Positions 52,265-60,810 of a stretch of 60,812 nucleotides of DNA are shown here, piece after piece (position 1 is the stretch's first letter; each line of letters begins with the position of its first letter). Made by a program: the position numbers and the translations under genes. The stretch spans positions 1 through 60,812 of the forward strand of contig CAMDCX010000007.1 of NCBI GenBank assembly GCA_945890715.1, in the 5' to 3' direction. This DNA is from PVC group bacterium (GTDB lineage Bacteria; Verrucomicrobiota; Kiritimatiellia; CAIKKV01; CAITUY01). Below the pieces are notes generated by a model that did no database searches, was not told the DNA's origin, and worked only from the letters and a program-made list of their open reading frames with translations.

Positions 52265-53071
52265 TTAGCACCCTTCAAGCTGGGCGATGGCCCGCTTCAT
52301 ACATTTCCCGTCGATGGACCAGGTTCCCGCGACATATCCCGCCAGAAGGGCATTGTCGCAAACGGCATTGATCAGGCGCGGGATTCCTCCTGAATAGCGA
52401 TGGGCGAGGTGAAGAGCCTTGCTTTCAAAAACAAGGCGTTCCCCGGCTCCGGCGGTTTTCAGCCGGTGCGCGACATAGGCCCCAATTTCGCTTTCGTCGA
52501 GCGGCCCGAGGTGATATCGAACCGTGATCCGTTGCCGCAATTGACGCAGGGTATCGTCGTTCAGTTTGTCAGCCAGTTCAGGTTGCCCGATGAGGACGAT
52601 CTGGATCAGTTTCTGGTGGGTTGTCTCGAGGTTGGAGAGCAGCCGTATCTGTTCCATAAGTTTCAGGGAAAGATTCTGGGACTCGTCAATCAGCAGGGCA
52701 ACATTCTCCTTGGCTTCCATTTTGGCCAGCAGGAAGGTGTTGAGGGTCTGGATCAGGGTGAGCATGTCTTTGCCTGTCGTCTTAAGTCCGAAATCCTGAA
52801 GGATGGCCCGGATCAGTTGGGCTTCAGTCAGGCAGGGATTGAGAATCAGGGCCGTTTGGACATTCTGGCCGAGTTCCGCGAGGACGGCGCGGCAAAGTGT
52901 GGTTTTCCCGGAGCCGATTTCGCCGGTAAGTTGAATGAACCCCTTGCGTTCCCGGATGCCATACATGATGTGATTATGGGCCTCCCGGTGTTGACGGGAC
53001 ATGAACAGGTAGTGGGGATCCGGCGTGATGTTGAAGGGCGCTTCCTTGAGCTTGAAAAAATCGAGGTACAT
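52265..53071 (-). CDS. ExeA/GspA-like AAA ATPase
   Basis: The 268-residue ATPase begins MYLDFFKLKEAPFNITPDP, the hallmark of the ExeA/GspA family, and has Walker A LTGEIGSGKTTLCR, Walker B VALLIDESQNL, LSNLETTHQKLIQIVLIGQPEL and RLRQRI-type LRQLRQRITVRYHL. It ends after the AAA lid, so the transmembrane and peptidoglycan-binding parts of full ExeA are missing. Related short forms occur with type II secretion, pili or polysaccharide export, none of which is in this window. It ends 69 bp upstream of the kinase start, on the same strand. Confidence 0.88.
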   Translation of the reverse strand: MYLDFFKLKEAPFNITPDPHYLFMSRQHREAHNHIMYGIRERKGFIQLTGEIGSGKTTLCRAVLAELGQNVQTALILNPCLTEAQLIRAILQDFGLKTTGKDMLTLIQTLNTFLLAKMEAKENVALLIDESQNLSLKLMEQIRLLSNLETTHQKLIQIVLIGQPELADKLNDDTLRQLRQRITVRYHLGPLDESEIGAYVAHRLKTAGAGERLVFESKALHLAHRYSGGIPRLINAVCDNALLAGYVAGTWSIDGKCMKRAIAQLEGC

Positions 53072-53072
53072 A

Positions 53073-54848
53073 TCAGGGATATCCCGCCTCTCCGGCGAAA
53101 GTCCAGGTTGATCGGGTGTCGCGGGTGAGGGGCAGGTTCAGTAGCAGGGCCCGGACCAATTCAAGGGGAATGGCGCCTTCAGAAAGCACGGCGTCATGGA
53201 AGGCTTGATTCGTCATTTTTCCTGAAATCACCAGTTCGTGATGAAGAGCTTCCAGTTGAAGGGCGCCCACTGTGTAGGAGGCGGGGTAGAGGGGCGGAAA
53301 GTTATCGCCGATGAAACGCCGGACTTCAGCCGTGGCGCCGAGCCGTTCATGTCCGACGCGAGTGACGAGAAAATCGACCATTTGGGAGGGCGTCATTGTG
53401 CCGAGATGGAATTGGAGGGCCACCACCACACGGGCGGCCCGGTTGATTCGCCAGAAGAGCATTCCGAGCCGGTCTTCCGGAGTGGTGGCCCACCCCAGAT
53501 CCCAGAAGCGCCGTTCGCCGTAGAGTGCCCAGCCCTCGACATAAAAAGGGGTGCTGAAGAGCGCGCGGTGGGGGTGATTGCGGCTTGCCACGAATCGCTG
53601 GAGATGGTGGCCGGGGATGAGTTCATGGGGGGTAACGGTGCGCATGAAGTGACGGTTATTGCCGCGCATGGTCATGAGTTTATCCTCATGATTCATGTCG
53701 TTACGGGCATAGGCAATCATCATGGCCTGCCCGTTGTAGGCGGCGTAGGGAATGGTTTTCAGGGTTTCCGGCGGCATCATGGTCAGGCGCCAGGTCTCCT
53801 CGCACAGGGGGGGGATTGTCACCAATTTGTGGTCTTTGCAGAAACGGATGGCGTTCAGAGCCGTTTCACGGATCAGGGAATCCTGAGCGCCGGGAGCCAC
53901 AAAATCCGACTTCACCCGGGTCAGGGCGGATTTCCAGTCATCACCGCATCCCATGGCCCGGGCCTCTGATGTCATGGCCTTTTCACACCAGGCCATTTCT
54001 TTTTCGGCGAGGGACAGGAGTGCCGGGGCGTCATAGGGCAGGAATTCACGACGGAGGGCGGCGGCCACTGCGGCCTGGCCAACAGGCTGGCCGACAAGAG
54101 GATCCTCGTCTTTGCCCTTGATGCCAGCCGCATTTTCACGAAGCACCTTGATGTAGTCCTCCAGTGCTTTGTCGGCATCTTCGTAGGGTTGTTTCAGCCA
54201 CCAGGAAAATTCCGGGCGGAATCCATCGTAAAACGTAAACCATGATTTCAGGGTTCCCCGGAGGAGCGTGGCTGATGTCGCGGCTTTGTTGGCGAGGGCG
54301 GCGGTGACTTTGAGAGGGGTGCTGGTGAGTGAATGGGCGCTGTTAGAGGGGGCGGAATTCAAACCCAGTTCGATGCGGGTTTTGAGGTCCTTGAGTTGCT
54401 TGGCAAGCTCGCTTACTTGAGAGGCCACGGCGCGGCTGTCGAGAGGCGTGCCCTCCCATCGAGCCTGTTCCAGGGTGTAGAGGATTTTCCTGAAGGGGAG
54501 GAGAGAATCCATTTCAGCCCATTGTTTTCGCTCAAAGGCGATGTCATCGAGTCCGCATTCCAGTTCATTCCGGAGGAGGATGAAGTCCACTTTTCCGGAG
54601 GGGGGAAGCGAATCGAAATCCACGGTACGGCTCCGGGCCAACCACTGGGTGTACAGGGAATTGAGGCGATCAAACCGTATATCGACTCCGGGCAGATCCG
54701 TGGCGTTTAAGACATCCTGCCGGTCGGCGGCAAATTGATGGATCAACCGGGGCAGGACGGGATCCGTGTGGGGTTCGGCCGCTGACGCGGTTTGTGCGGC
54801 GAGACAAAGGGCTGTCGCGATCAATAAGGGAAAACAGGCTTGTTTCAT
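53073..54848 (-). CDS. DUF885 family secreted protein (putative metallopeptidase)
   Basis: The 591-residue protein has a signal peptide (CFPLLIATALCLAAQTASA). DUF885 features include the zinc-type motif THELIPGHHLQRF (about residue 397), YVEGWALYGERRFWDLG, EDRLGMLFWRINRAARVVV and PPLYPASYTVG. The HELxPGHH plus downstream Glu pattern suggests a gluzincin-like peptidase. Its substrate is unknown. It ends 1 bp before the ExeA-like start, so they may share a transcript. Confidence 0.88.
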   Translation of the reverse strand: MKQACFPLLIATALCLAAQTASAAEPHTDPVLPRLIHQFAADRQDVLNATDLPGVDIRFDRLNSLYTQWLARSRTVDFDSLPPSGKVDFILLRNELECGLDDIAFERKQWAEMDSLLPFRKILYTLEQARWEGTPLDSRAVASQVSELAKQLKDLKTRIELGLNSAPSNSAHSLTSTPLKVTAALANKAATSATLLRGTLKSWFTFYDGFRPEFSWWLKQPYEDADKALEDYIKVLRENAAGIKGKDEDPLVGQPVGQAAVAAALRREFLPYDAPALLSLAEKEMAWCEKAMTSEARAMGCGDDWKSALTRVKSDFVAPGAQDSLIRETALNAIRFCKDHKLVTIPPLCEETWRLTMMPPETLKTIPYAAYNGQAMMIAYARNDMNHEDKLMTMRGNNRHFMRTVTPHELIPGHHLQRFVASRNHPHRALFSTPFYVEGWALYGERRFWDLGWATTPEDRLGMLFWRINRAARVVVALQFHLGTMTPSQMVDFLVTRVGHERLGATAEVRRFIGDNFPPLYPASYTVGALQLEALHHELVISGKMTNQAFHDAVLSEGAIPLELVRALLLNLPLTRDTRSTWTFAGEAGYP

Positions 54849-54896
54849 GGTCTTGTCCGAGTCTTTCGTTTTCGACGGGATCAGTCGAGTCTAAAG

Positions 54897-55673
54897 TCAA
54901 GGGTTGATCATCGGCGGGCTGAGCCATTTTTGTTCGAGGACATCGAGGGAGGGGGCGTCCTGGGGGTAGGCGGCGGCGAGGGCGGCGGGAAGATCCTTGC
55001 CATCCCGGAGGGCCCGGCAGAAAGCCCCGAAGGCGTCTCCTCCGTAGGTTTTGATCAGGAACCCAACCACGCTGGCCGATTGGGCATAAAAAAGAGTCAC
55101 CCGTTCCCGGTCAGTATCCCGTCGGATATCCAGGTTAAACAGGGTTTTGAGGGGAAATCGACGGGACATCAGGCGGCCGGATGCCGGGGACTTGCGGCCC
55201 CCCTGAACCCATTCGGAAAATCCTTCTGTGAGCCAGAGGGGAACGCGGGATTCTCCGATGAAATCGGAGAGGATCAGGTGGGCCAGTTCATGGGGAAGCA
55301 GGGTGGAGAGGAAGCCTTCGCCACTCTGGTGGTAACTGGCGATTTCGTGGCGTTGCGGGCTGGCCCGGCCGGCCGCCCAAGCCGGGGCGTCACAAGCTTC
55401 TGAAAAGGCTTCAGCAGTGGGGTAGATCAGGATTTTGACCCGGTTGTCCCACAGCCAGAAATTCTGATAGCGCGTGTAGCCGAGATCGGCGGCGATGGTG
55501 GAGTAATAGGATTCAGCGCGTTCTGAAACGGTTTTGGCGAGGGAGTCGTCGCCGATATGCATGACGATAAAATGGGTGGAGCTGACCTTTTGCCAGGCCG
55601 GGGTATTGGCGGCAGGGGAGTGGCTGGCGGAGAATGCCAGAATGCCGGTGAGGATAAGAAAGCGTCCATTCAC
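54897..55673 (-). CDS. Secreted HExxH metalloprotease-like protein (peptidase MA type)
   Basis: The 258-residue protein has a signal peptide (LILTGILAFSASHSPAA). The gluzincin motif LPHELAHLILSDF is followed at about 15 residues by PLWLTEGFSEWVQGG, giving two His and a Glu for zinc. A FYAQSASVVGFLIKTYGGDAF segment follows as in the peptidase MA-like family. It was probably exported to the periplasm or surface. The DUF885 gene begins 48 bp downstream, so two putative peptidases are adjacent. Confidence 0.8.
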   Translation of the reverse strand: MNGRFLILTGILAFSASHSPAANTPAWQKVSSTHFIVMHIGDDSLAKTVSERAESYYSTIAADLGYTRYQNFWLWDNRVKILIYPTAEAFSEACDAPAWAAGRASPQRHEIASYHQSGEGFLSTLLPHELAHLILSDFIGESRVPLWLTEGFSEWVQGGRKSPASGRLMSRRFPLKTLFNLDIRRDTDRERVTLFYAQSASVVGFLIKTYGGDAFGAFCRALRDGKDLPAALAAAYPQDAPSLDVLEQKWLSPPMINP

Positions 55674-55710
55674 GGCTGGATAGTGTTGCGGATAGCCGAG
55701 GGAAGGCGAG

Positions 55711-55745
55711 AAAAAAAAGACCGGCCTGAGGGGGCCGGTCTTTTT
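55711..55745. terminator. Bidirectional rho-independent terminator
   Basis: GACCGGCC and GGCCGGTC (8-bp GC-rich arms, 6-nt loop) are flanked by A8 on the left and T5 on the right. On the minus strand the hairpin is followed by eight U, 24 bp after the porin stop codon, and ends the amt-glnK-porin transcript. Confidence 0.93.
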
Positions 55746-55763
55746 GGTTTGTGGAGGCTGTGT

Positions 55764-56552
55764 TTAGAACACGTAGGAGGCCTTGAGGCTTCCGGCCACG
55801 AACTCATTATCCTTGTAGAGTCCGGACGCTCCATCCTTGATATCGCCATCCGGCAGGGTGGTGAACTGTACCCCCGGGGTGATGGTGAGTTGTTTCGTAA
55901 CCGGAATGCTGAGCGTGGCGCCGACATTCGCATCGTTCAGCGCGCTCTCGTCCACGCCGAAATAGAAGGCGTTGTATTCGGCGGTGGCCGCACCCAGCGA
56001 GGCGAAGAGCGCCAGAGTGGCTTTCTCCGTGATGCTGTGGCTGTACGCGAGAGACAGCAGGCCGTAGACTCCGTCGGCCTCGTCGAAGTCATAATAGACG
56101 CTCAACGAGGGGACAACCGGCAGGGTGGGCAGGCCAATGGAGGCATAGACTTCGCGGGTGTTCGCGAAGGGGGTATTCGGGAACGAATACTCAATCAAGC
56201 CTGCTCCCAGCGCCACGGCGCCCACGGTCTTCGAGTAGCTGAATGTCAGATCAAGTTCTGAAAAATCCGGAGCGTCCTCGGTCACGGCATCCGTGAGGTT
56301 CAAGTTTCCCCATGTATTGATGGTGAAGGCCCCCTTGCCGAGGGTAAATGAGGGCTGGAGTACCGCCGCATCATTCATCACCTGGCCGCGCCAGACATAT
56401 CCGTTCAATACGGTGGCCTCCGCCAACGCAGTGGCCGGCACCGGGTCTTCGGCCAGGGCGGAGAGGGCTCCCCCCAATATCGCTGTGGACATAAGGCAAC
56501 CCAGGCTGCTGTTCAGTAACCGTCTCATCATTCTGTTTTTATTCATATTCAT
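55764..56552 (-). CDS. Outer-membrane porin-like protein (TorF/Gcw_chp type) of the amt operon
   Basis: The ATG at 56552 follows AAAGGAAAC. The 262-residue product has a signal peptide (LMSTAILGGALSALAE) and a beta-barrel pattern of alternating residues with aromatic ends: ATVLNGYVWRGQ, VLQPSFTLGKGAFTINTWGN, FSELDLTFSYSKTVG. It ends in Phe (KASYVF) as outer-membrane barrels do. The YVWRG and QPS motifs are those of the TorF-family putative porins. Its position after glnK suggests that it admits ammonium or another nitrogen source, an inference from context. Confidence 0.8.
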   Translation of the reverse strand: MNMNKNRMMRRLLNSSLGCLMSTAILGGALSALAEDPVPATALAEATVLNGYVWRGQVMNDAAVLQPSFTLGKGAFTINTWGNLNLTDAVTEDAPDFSELDLTFSYSKTVGAVALGAGLIEYSFPNTPFANTREVYASIGLPTLPVVPSLSVYYDFDEADGVYGLLSLAYSHSITEKATLALFASLGAATAEYNAFYFGVDESALNDANVGATLSIPVTKQLTITPGVQFTTLPDGDIKDGASGLYKDNEFVAGSLKASYVF

Positions 56553-56653
56553 GACTGTTTCCTTTGTTTTGTTCTGTTCTGTTTTCCAACTTGCTTCGAG
56601 TATTGCCCGGGTGGCGGCGTCCCGTTTGGGGCCGCCACCTGGGACGAATTTCA

Positions 56654-56995
56654 TTATCCAATCGCTTCGTGACCTGTTTCACCCGTTCGGATGCGAATGC
56701 ACTGTTGCAGATCGAGGACAAAGATCTTTCCGTCCCCGACTTCGCCGGTCCGCGCGGCTCCGGTGATGGCCTCGATGGCCGGCTTGACATAATCGTCATT
56801 TACGGCGATTTCGAGTTTCATCTTTTTCAGCAGGGTCCCGGCCTCCTTATGGCTCCGGTAGACCTGGGCGATCCCGCCCTGGCGGCCGCGCCCCATTACG
56901 CTGGAGGCGGTAACCAGGTGGACTTTGCTTGCCGTGAGCCGTTCCAGGACTTCATCCATCCGGTCGGGCTGTATGATTGCTACGATGTATTTCAT
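56654..56995 (-). CDS. glnK: PII signalling protein (GlnK-like) without uridylylation site
   Basis: The 113-residue PII protein aligns without gaps to classical GlnB/GlnK through the T-loop: GRGRQGGIAQVYRSHKEAG. Tyr46 is kept, but residue 51, the uridylylated Tyr of enterobacterial PII, is Glu, and residues 42-44 also differ. The nucleotide-binding GDGKIFVLDL and RIRTGE elements are intact. It should still bind ATP/ADP and 2-oxoglutarate and plug the Amt channel, but not be controlled by GlnD. It lies 40 bp downstream of amt. Confidence 0.92.
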   Translation of the reverse strand: MKYIVAIIQPDRMDEVLERLTASKVHLVTASSVMGRGRQGGIAQVYRSHKEAGTLLKKMKLEIAVNDDYVKPAIEAITGAARTGEVGDGKIFVLDLQQCIRIRTGETGHEAIG

Positions 56996-57035
56996 TTTAT
57001 TTCTCCTTCACTTCGTCGTTATGTTGGTTGTTTCC

Positions 57036-58367
57036 TTAGTCCAGAACGGTATAACCGGTTTCACGATGGTCTGTCAGATCCAGGCCGATCCGCTCGGACT
57101 GTTCCGTGGCCCGCAGGCCGATCACCGCATCCACAAGCTTCAGCAGGACGAAGCTGACCACGCCGGAATACGCCACGGTGATCGCCACCGCCTTGAGCTG
57201 GATGATGAACTGAGCCGGGTTCCCGTAGAACAGGCCGTTCGCGCCAGCGCTGTTGACGGCTGTGGTCGCCCACAAGCCCGTGGCCAGCGCGCCCCAGATT
57301 CCGCCCACGCAATGCACCCCGAAGGCATCCAGCGCGTCGTCATACCCGAGCTTCTCCTTGACGAAGCTGACGAACAGGTAGCAGATGACTCCCGCGCCCA
57401 GTCCGATTCCCATGGCACCGCCCACTGTGACAAAACCCGCCGCCGGAGTGATGGCCACCAACCCCGCAACGGCGCCGGAGATCAGTCCCAGCACGGTCAT
57501 GCGCCGGTTGAAAACCACATCCATAACCGCCCAGGCCAGTCCGGCAACAGCGGTCGCCACATGAGTCACCACGAAAGCGTTCCCCGCCAGGCCGTTTGCG
57601 CCCAGGGCGCTTCCGGCGTTAAAGCCGTACCATCCGAACCACAGCAACGCTGCACCCATGACCGCAAACGGCAGGTTGTGCGGAGGAGACAGCTTGTGAG
57701 GGTGACCCAGACGGCGACCCAGCACGAGGGCGGCAACCAGAGCGGCGACGCCTGCATTGATATGCACGACCGTACCCCCGGCGAAGTCCAGCGCGCCCAT
57801 CTTGCGGATGAACCCACCGACGCCCCAGACCCAGTGACAAACGGGATCATAGACGATCGTGGACCAGAGCAGCATGAACACGACAAAGGCAGAGAACTTC
57901 ATTCGCTCCGCAAAGGCTCCGATGATCAAGCCGGGCGTAATCACGGCGAACATCATCTGGAAGATCATAAAGACCTGATGCGGAATCGTGCCGGCATAAT
58001 CGGCGTTCGGTTCCAGCCCCACGGTCTTCAGCATCACCCAGTCCAGATTCCCGATCAGTCCTTTGACGTCAGGTCCGAACGACAGGCTGTACCCGAAGAT
58101 TACCCACTGCAGGCTGACGGCGCACATCAGGAAGAAGCACTGCATGAGTACGGAAAGCACGTTCTTTTTCCGGACCAGACCCCCATAGAAGAAAGCAAGT
58201 CCCGGGATGGTCATCAACATGACCAGTGCCGTGCTGACCAGAACCCAGGCCGTATCGCCCGAATTTACGGCTGACGTGGCGGCGGCCTCTTCCGCCAAGG
58301 CGGGCAACGCGCCCGCCAGTGTCATCCCTGTTCCCATTAATCCCGTTATTAAACCCAACCTTTTCAT
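57036..58367 (-). CDS. amt: Ammonium transporter
   Basis: The ATG at 58367 follows GGAGGAG. The 443-residue protein has a cleavable N-terminal segment (GMTLAGALPALAEEA) and 11 membrane helices. Amt motifs: DTAWVLVSTALVMLMTIPGLAFFYGGLV, GGTVVHINAGVAALVAALVLG, LLWFGWYGFNAGSAL and FGVHCVGGIWGALATGL, with the twin pore histidines present (HIN and VHC). It imports ammonium into the cytoplasm and heads the amt-glnK-porin operon. Confidence 0.96.
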   Translation of the reverse strand: MKRLGLITGLMGTGMTLAGALPALAEEAAATSAVNSGDTAWVLVSTALVMLMTIPGLAFFYGGLVRKKNVLSVLMQCFFLMCAVSLQWVIFGYSLSFGPDVKGLIGNLDWVMLKTVGLEPNADYAGTIPHQVFMIFQMMFAVITPGLIIGAFAERMKFSAFVVFMLLWSTIVYDPVCHWVWGVGGFIRKMGALDFAGGTVVHINAGVAALVAALVLGRRLGHPHKLSPPHNLPFAVMGAALLWFGWYGFNAGSALGANGLAGNAFVVTHVATAVAGLAWAVMDVVFNRRMTVLGLISGAVAGLVAITPAAGFVTVGGAMGIGLGAGVICYLFVSFVKEKLGYDDALDAFGVHCVGGIWGALATGLWATTAVNSAGANGLFYGNPAQFIIQLKAVAITVAYSGVVSFVLLKLVDAVIGLRATEQSERIGLDLTDHRETGYTVLD

Positions 58368-58422
58368 AGCTCCTCCTCTTTCTCTTGTTATGGTCACTGT
58401 AACTGTCTTCGGGGACTTGCTA

Positions 58423-58441
58423 GTACCATTATCCGTGCCAA
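58423..58441 (-). promoter_or_regulatory. Candidate sigma-54 promoter for amt
   Basis: On the minus strand this reads TTGGCACGGATAATGGTAC. The -24 element TTGGCACG is a full match to the sigma-54 consensus; the -12 element (ATGGT for TTGCT) matches at 3 of 5. It would start transcription about 45 bp before the amt ATG. Nitrogen-regulated amt operons often use sigma-54, which supports the reading, but the weak -12 half leaves doubt. Confidence 0.4.
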
Positions 58442-58660
58442 CCAGAGTTATGGATGGTCTGACAACATGCGTAACACATTGGTCTCAAGCAAGATATAGA
58501 AAAAAATAAATCAACCTCCTCGCTGTTTCAAAAAGCTTATAGATACAGTTATGTAGTCGAATGAGAATAAGATGCATATTTGTATCTTTTTGAGTCTCTT
58601 GACACTGGAGCAAGCTTTCTTTAGTTTCAAAATCATCATCGATCAGAGGGGTCTGCGAAG

Positions 58661-60154
58661 GTGGCACCAAAAGCAAAACGACAAGTCCCGGCAAAGCTAA
58701 CGCGGGAGGATTACCGGAGCCTGGTAGAGAATTTCCCCGATATTCTTGACCGGTTTGATCGCGATTATCGTCATCTTTATGTTAATCCGGCCGGGGCTCG
58801 GATTCATGGAGTGAGTCCCGGGCAGATCATGGGCAAGACCATTCGGGAGACGGGGGTTCTTGAGCCCTTCAGCACGCTGTGGGAAAGCCGTATTCGGCAG
58901 GTTTATAAAACAGGAAAGCCTCTTCAGGTGCGGGATACCTTTCCCGGCGTCAATGGCACGCTCTATTACGAATCGCAGTGTAGTCCTGAATGGGCTCCGG
59001 ATGGGACGGTGCGGACGGTTCTGGTGATTTCGCGGGATATCACGTCGTCTGTGCGAATTGAGGAGTCGTTGCGGGAAAACGATCAGTTGTTGCAGAAAAT
59101 CATTGAGCTCTCCCCGATGTCGATGGCCATTGTCGGGATGGATGGAAAGATTGAGTACATCAATCGGAAGGCGATCGAGACGTTTGGGTACTCGCCCGAA
59201 GATATTCCGACGATGGGGGCGTGGTGGGAACTGGCTTATCCGGACAAGGCGTACCGGAAAAAATCCATCGCCCGGTGGATGGGGCATGTCCAGAAGGCGA
59301 TGGTGGAGCAGACTGAAATCACGGGGGGTGAGTATCGGGTGACCTGCAAGAACGGCGACGTGAAGACGATGTTTATTTTCGGAGTTCCGGTCGCCAGCAA
59401 GGTTTTTGTCATGTTCAATGATGTCACCGCCTACAAGACCCTGCAGCGGGAGTTGGAAGGGGTTCGGGACGGGTTGGAGCTTACGGTCAGGGATCGCACC
59501 ACCAAACTTCAGGCACTGGCGGAGGAAATCATCCGGGTTGAACATCGTGAGCGGCAACGCATTGCCTATATCCTGCACGAGGATCTCCAGCAATGGCTTG
59601 TGGCTGCCAAATACAAGGTCGGAGAGATTTGCGAGCACAGTCCAACGACTTCAGCCCAGGCGACGGCGGATCGGGCGCAGCAGCTGTTGGACAGTGCGAT
59701 TGAGGTTGCGCGCAGGCTCACCGTGGATTTGCGGCCGCCCATCATTCATGAACGGGGATTGAAAATGGCCCTTCGCTGGCTGGCGGCGGACATGAAACAC
59801 AAATTCGCCCTGTCTGTTCAGGTCAAAGTGACGGCGGTGGCGGAACGGGTTTCGGAAGAAATGGGGATTTTTGTTTTTGAGGCGGTGCGTGAATTATTGC
59901 TGAATGTCATCAAGCATGCGGGGGTCCGCGCGGCCGTTGTTCAGATCAAGCCTGAGGGGCGGGATCAATTCAACGTGGAGGTTTCCGACAAGGGGCGCGG
60001 GTTTGATCCCTCCCGTGTGGGGAAAAGAAAGTTTGGTCTTTTCAGCATTCGCGAGCGTGCCGATATTCTGAACGGCAACATGACCATGATAAGCAGGCGG
60101 AGGAAAGGAACCCGGATCGAGCTGATTCTCCCCTTAAAATCGAAGCGAACTTAA
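58661..60154 (+). CDS. PAS-domain sensor histidine kinase, NarL-type (HisKA_3)
   Basis: The 497-residue cytosolic kinase (GTG start) has two PAS domains (residues about 18-130 and 145-260; DRFDRDYRHLYVNPAGARIH, AIVGMDGKIEYINRKAIETFG) and a coiled-coil linker. A HisKA_3 dimerisation/phosphoacceptor region follows (EHRERQRIAYILHEDLQQ, His about 306) and then an HATPase domain (ELLLNVIKHAG, VSDKGRGFDPS, KFGLFSIRERADILNG). No membrane segment is seen. Kinases of this type normally phosphorylate NarL/LuxR-type regulators; the adjacent regulator at 60207 lacks such an output domain. Confidence 0.92.
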   Translation: MAPKAKRQVPAKLTREDYRSLVENFPDILDRFDRDYRHLYVNPAGARIHGVSPGQIMGKTIRETGVLEPFSTLWESRIRQVYKTGKPLQVRDTFPGVNGTLYYESQCSPEWAPDGTVRTVLVISRDITSSVRIEESLRENDQLLQKIIELSPMSMAIVGMDGKIEYINRKAIETFGYSPEDIPTMGAWWELAYPDKAYRKKSIARWMGHVQKAMVEQTEITGGEYRVTCKNGDVKTMFIFGVPVASKVFVMFNDVTAYKTLQRELEGVRDGLELTVRDRTTKLQALAEEIIRVEHRERQRIAYILHEDLQQWLVAAKYKVGEICEHSPTTSAQATADRAQQLLDSAIEVARRLTVDLRPPIIHERGLKMALRWLAADMKHKFALSVQVKVTAVAERVSEEMGIFVFEAVRELLLNVIKHAGVRAAVVQIKPEGRDQFNVEVSDKGRGFDPSRVGKRKFGLFSIRERADILNGNMTMISRRRKGTRIELILPLKSKRT

Positions 60155-60163
60155 CGGGCTGAC

Positions 60164-60185
60164 CGACAGGAGGCGATGCCTGTCG
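60164..60185. terminator. Hairpin between convergent kinase and response regulator genes
   Basis: CGACAGG and CCTGTCG form 7-bp arms around an 8-nt loop, 10 bp after the kinase stop and 22 bp from the end of the convergent regulator gene. No T-run follows, so termination is only suggested by its location. Confidence 0.35.
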
Positions 60186-60206
60186 ATAGAGTTAACGAGG
60201 GGTGTT

Positions 60207-60587
60207 TTATACCTCGATGGTGTTCAGCCAATCGGTTAATTCATCAAAATTTACGGGTTTATGAAGCACCTTGACGCCGAATTCGGCTGCCCATTTCAGC
60301 GTGATTTCAGTCCACAGGCCTGAAAGCAAGGCGATATGACTGTTGGCGCAGCCTTTCCGTTTCACCTCGTCGATGAACTGGATTCCGTTAACGGTGCTCA
60401 TGATCAGATCGGTGACGATGACATCGGGACAGGGGATGTCCTGGGAGCAGGTTCGTGCCGTGAAGAGCGGGCAGAGGGCGGGATTGGAATACCCCGTAAC
60501 GTCATAGCCGCGCACGGCAAGGTGCTTCTTGAGGATCTCAAGCATGACCGGGTCATCATCTAGAATCAGGGCTTTTTTTACATTCAT
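60207..60587 (-). CDS. Single-domain response regulator
   Basis: The 126-residue protein is a receiver domain only: acidic pocket LILDDDP (residues about 7-13), phosphoacceptor Asp in VIVTDLIMST (about 60), and Lys in VLHKPVNF (about 110). There is no output domain. It is convergent with the sensor kinase and may take part in a phosphorelay with it or with the hybrid kinase. The cysteine-containing loop (CPLFTARTCSQDIPCP) between helix 2 and strand 3 is longer than usual. Confidence 0.9.
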   Translation of the reverse strand: MNVKKALILDDDPVMLEILKKHLAVRGYDVTGYSNPALCPLFTARTCSQDIPCPDVIVTDLIMSTVNGIQFIDEVKRKGCANSHIALLSGLWTEITLKWAAEFGVKVLHKPVNFDELTDWLNTIEV

Positions 60588-60736
60588 GGCGTGTCACTCT
60601 ATCTGCTTTCTTTTCCCGATCAATAGAGTACTCTTTTAAACCTTCTGGGCTCAAGCTTGAAAAAAGAGAGGGTATTGCGCCGAAAAGGAACTTGACGCCC
60701 CCTCGAAACTTTTAGCATCCTGCCGCTCCGAATTAT

Positions 60737-60810
60737 TGCCGGATTGTGTAATGGTAGCACAGCAGATTCTGAATCTGCTTGTCTAGGTTCGAATCCTAGT
60801 CCGGCAACCA
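60737..60810 (+). tRNA. tRNA-Gln (anticodon CTG)
   Basis: Acceptor arms TGCCGGA / TCCGGCA pair, the anticodon stem GCAGA/TCTGC encloses the loop TTCTGAA (anticodon CTG), and the T-arm CTAGG-TTCGAAT-CCTAG is complete. The CCA end is encoded (60808-60810). Confidence 0.95.
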
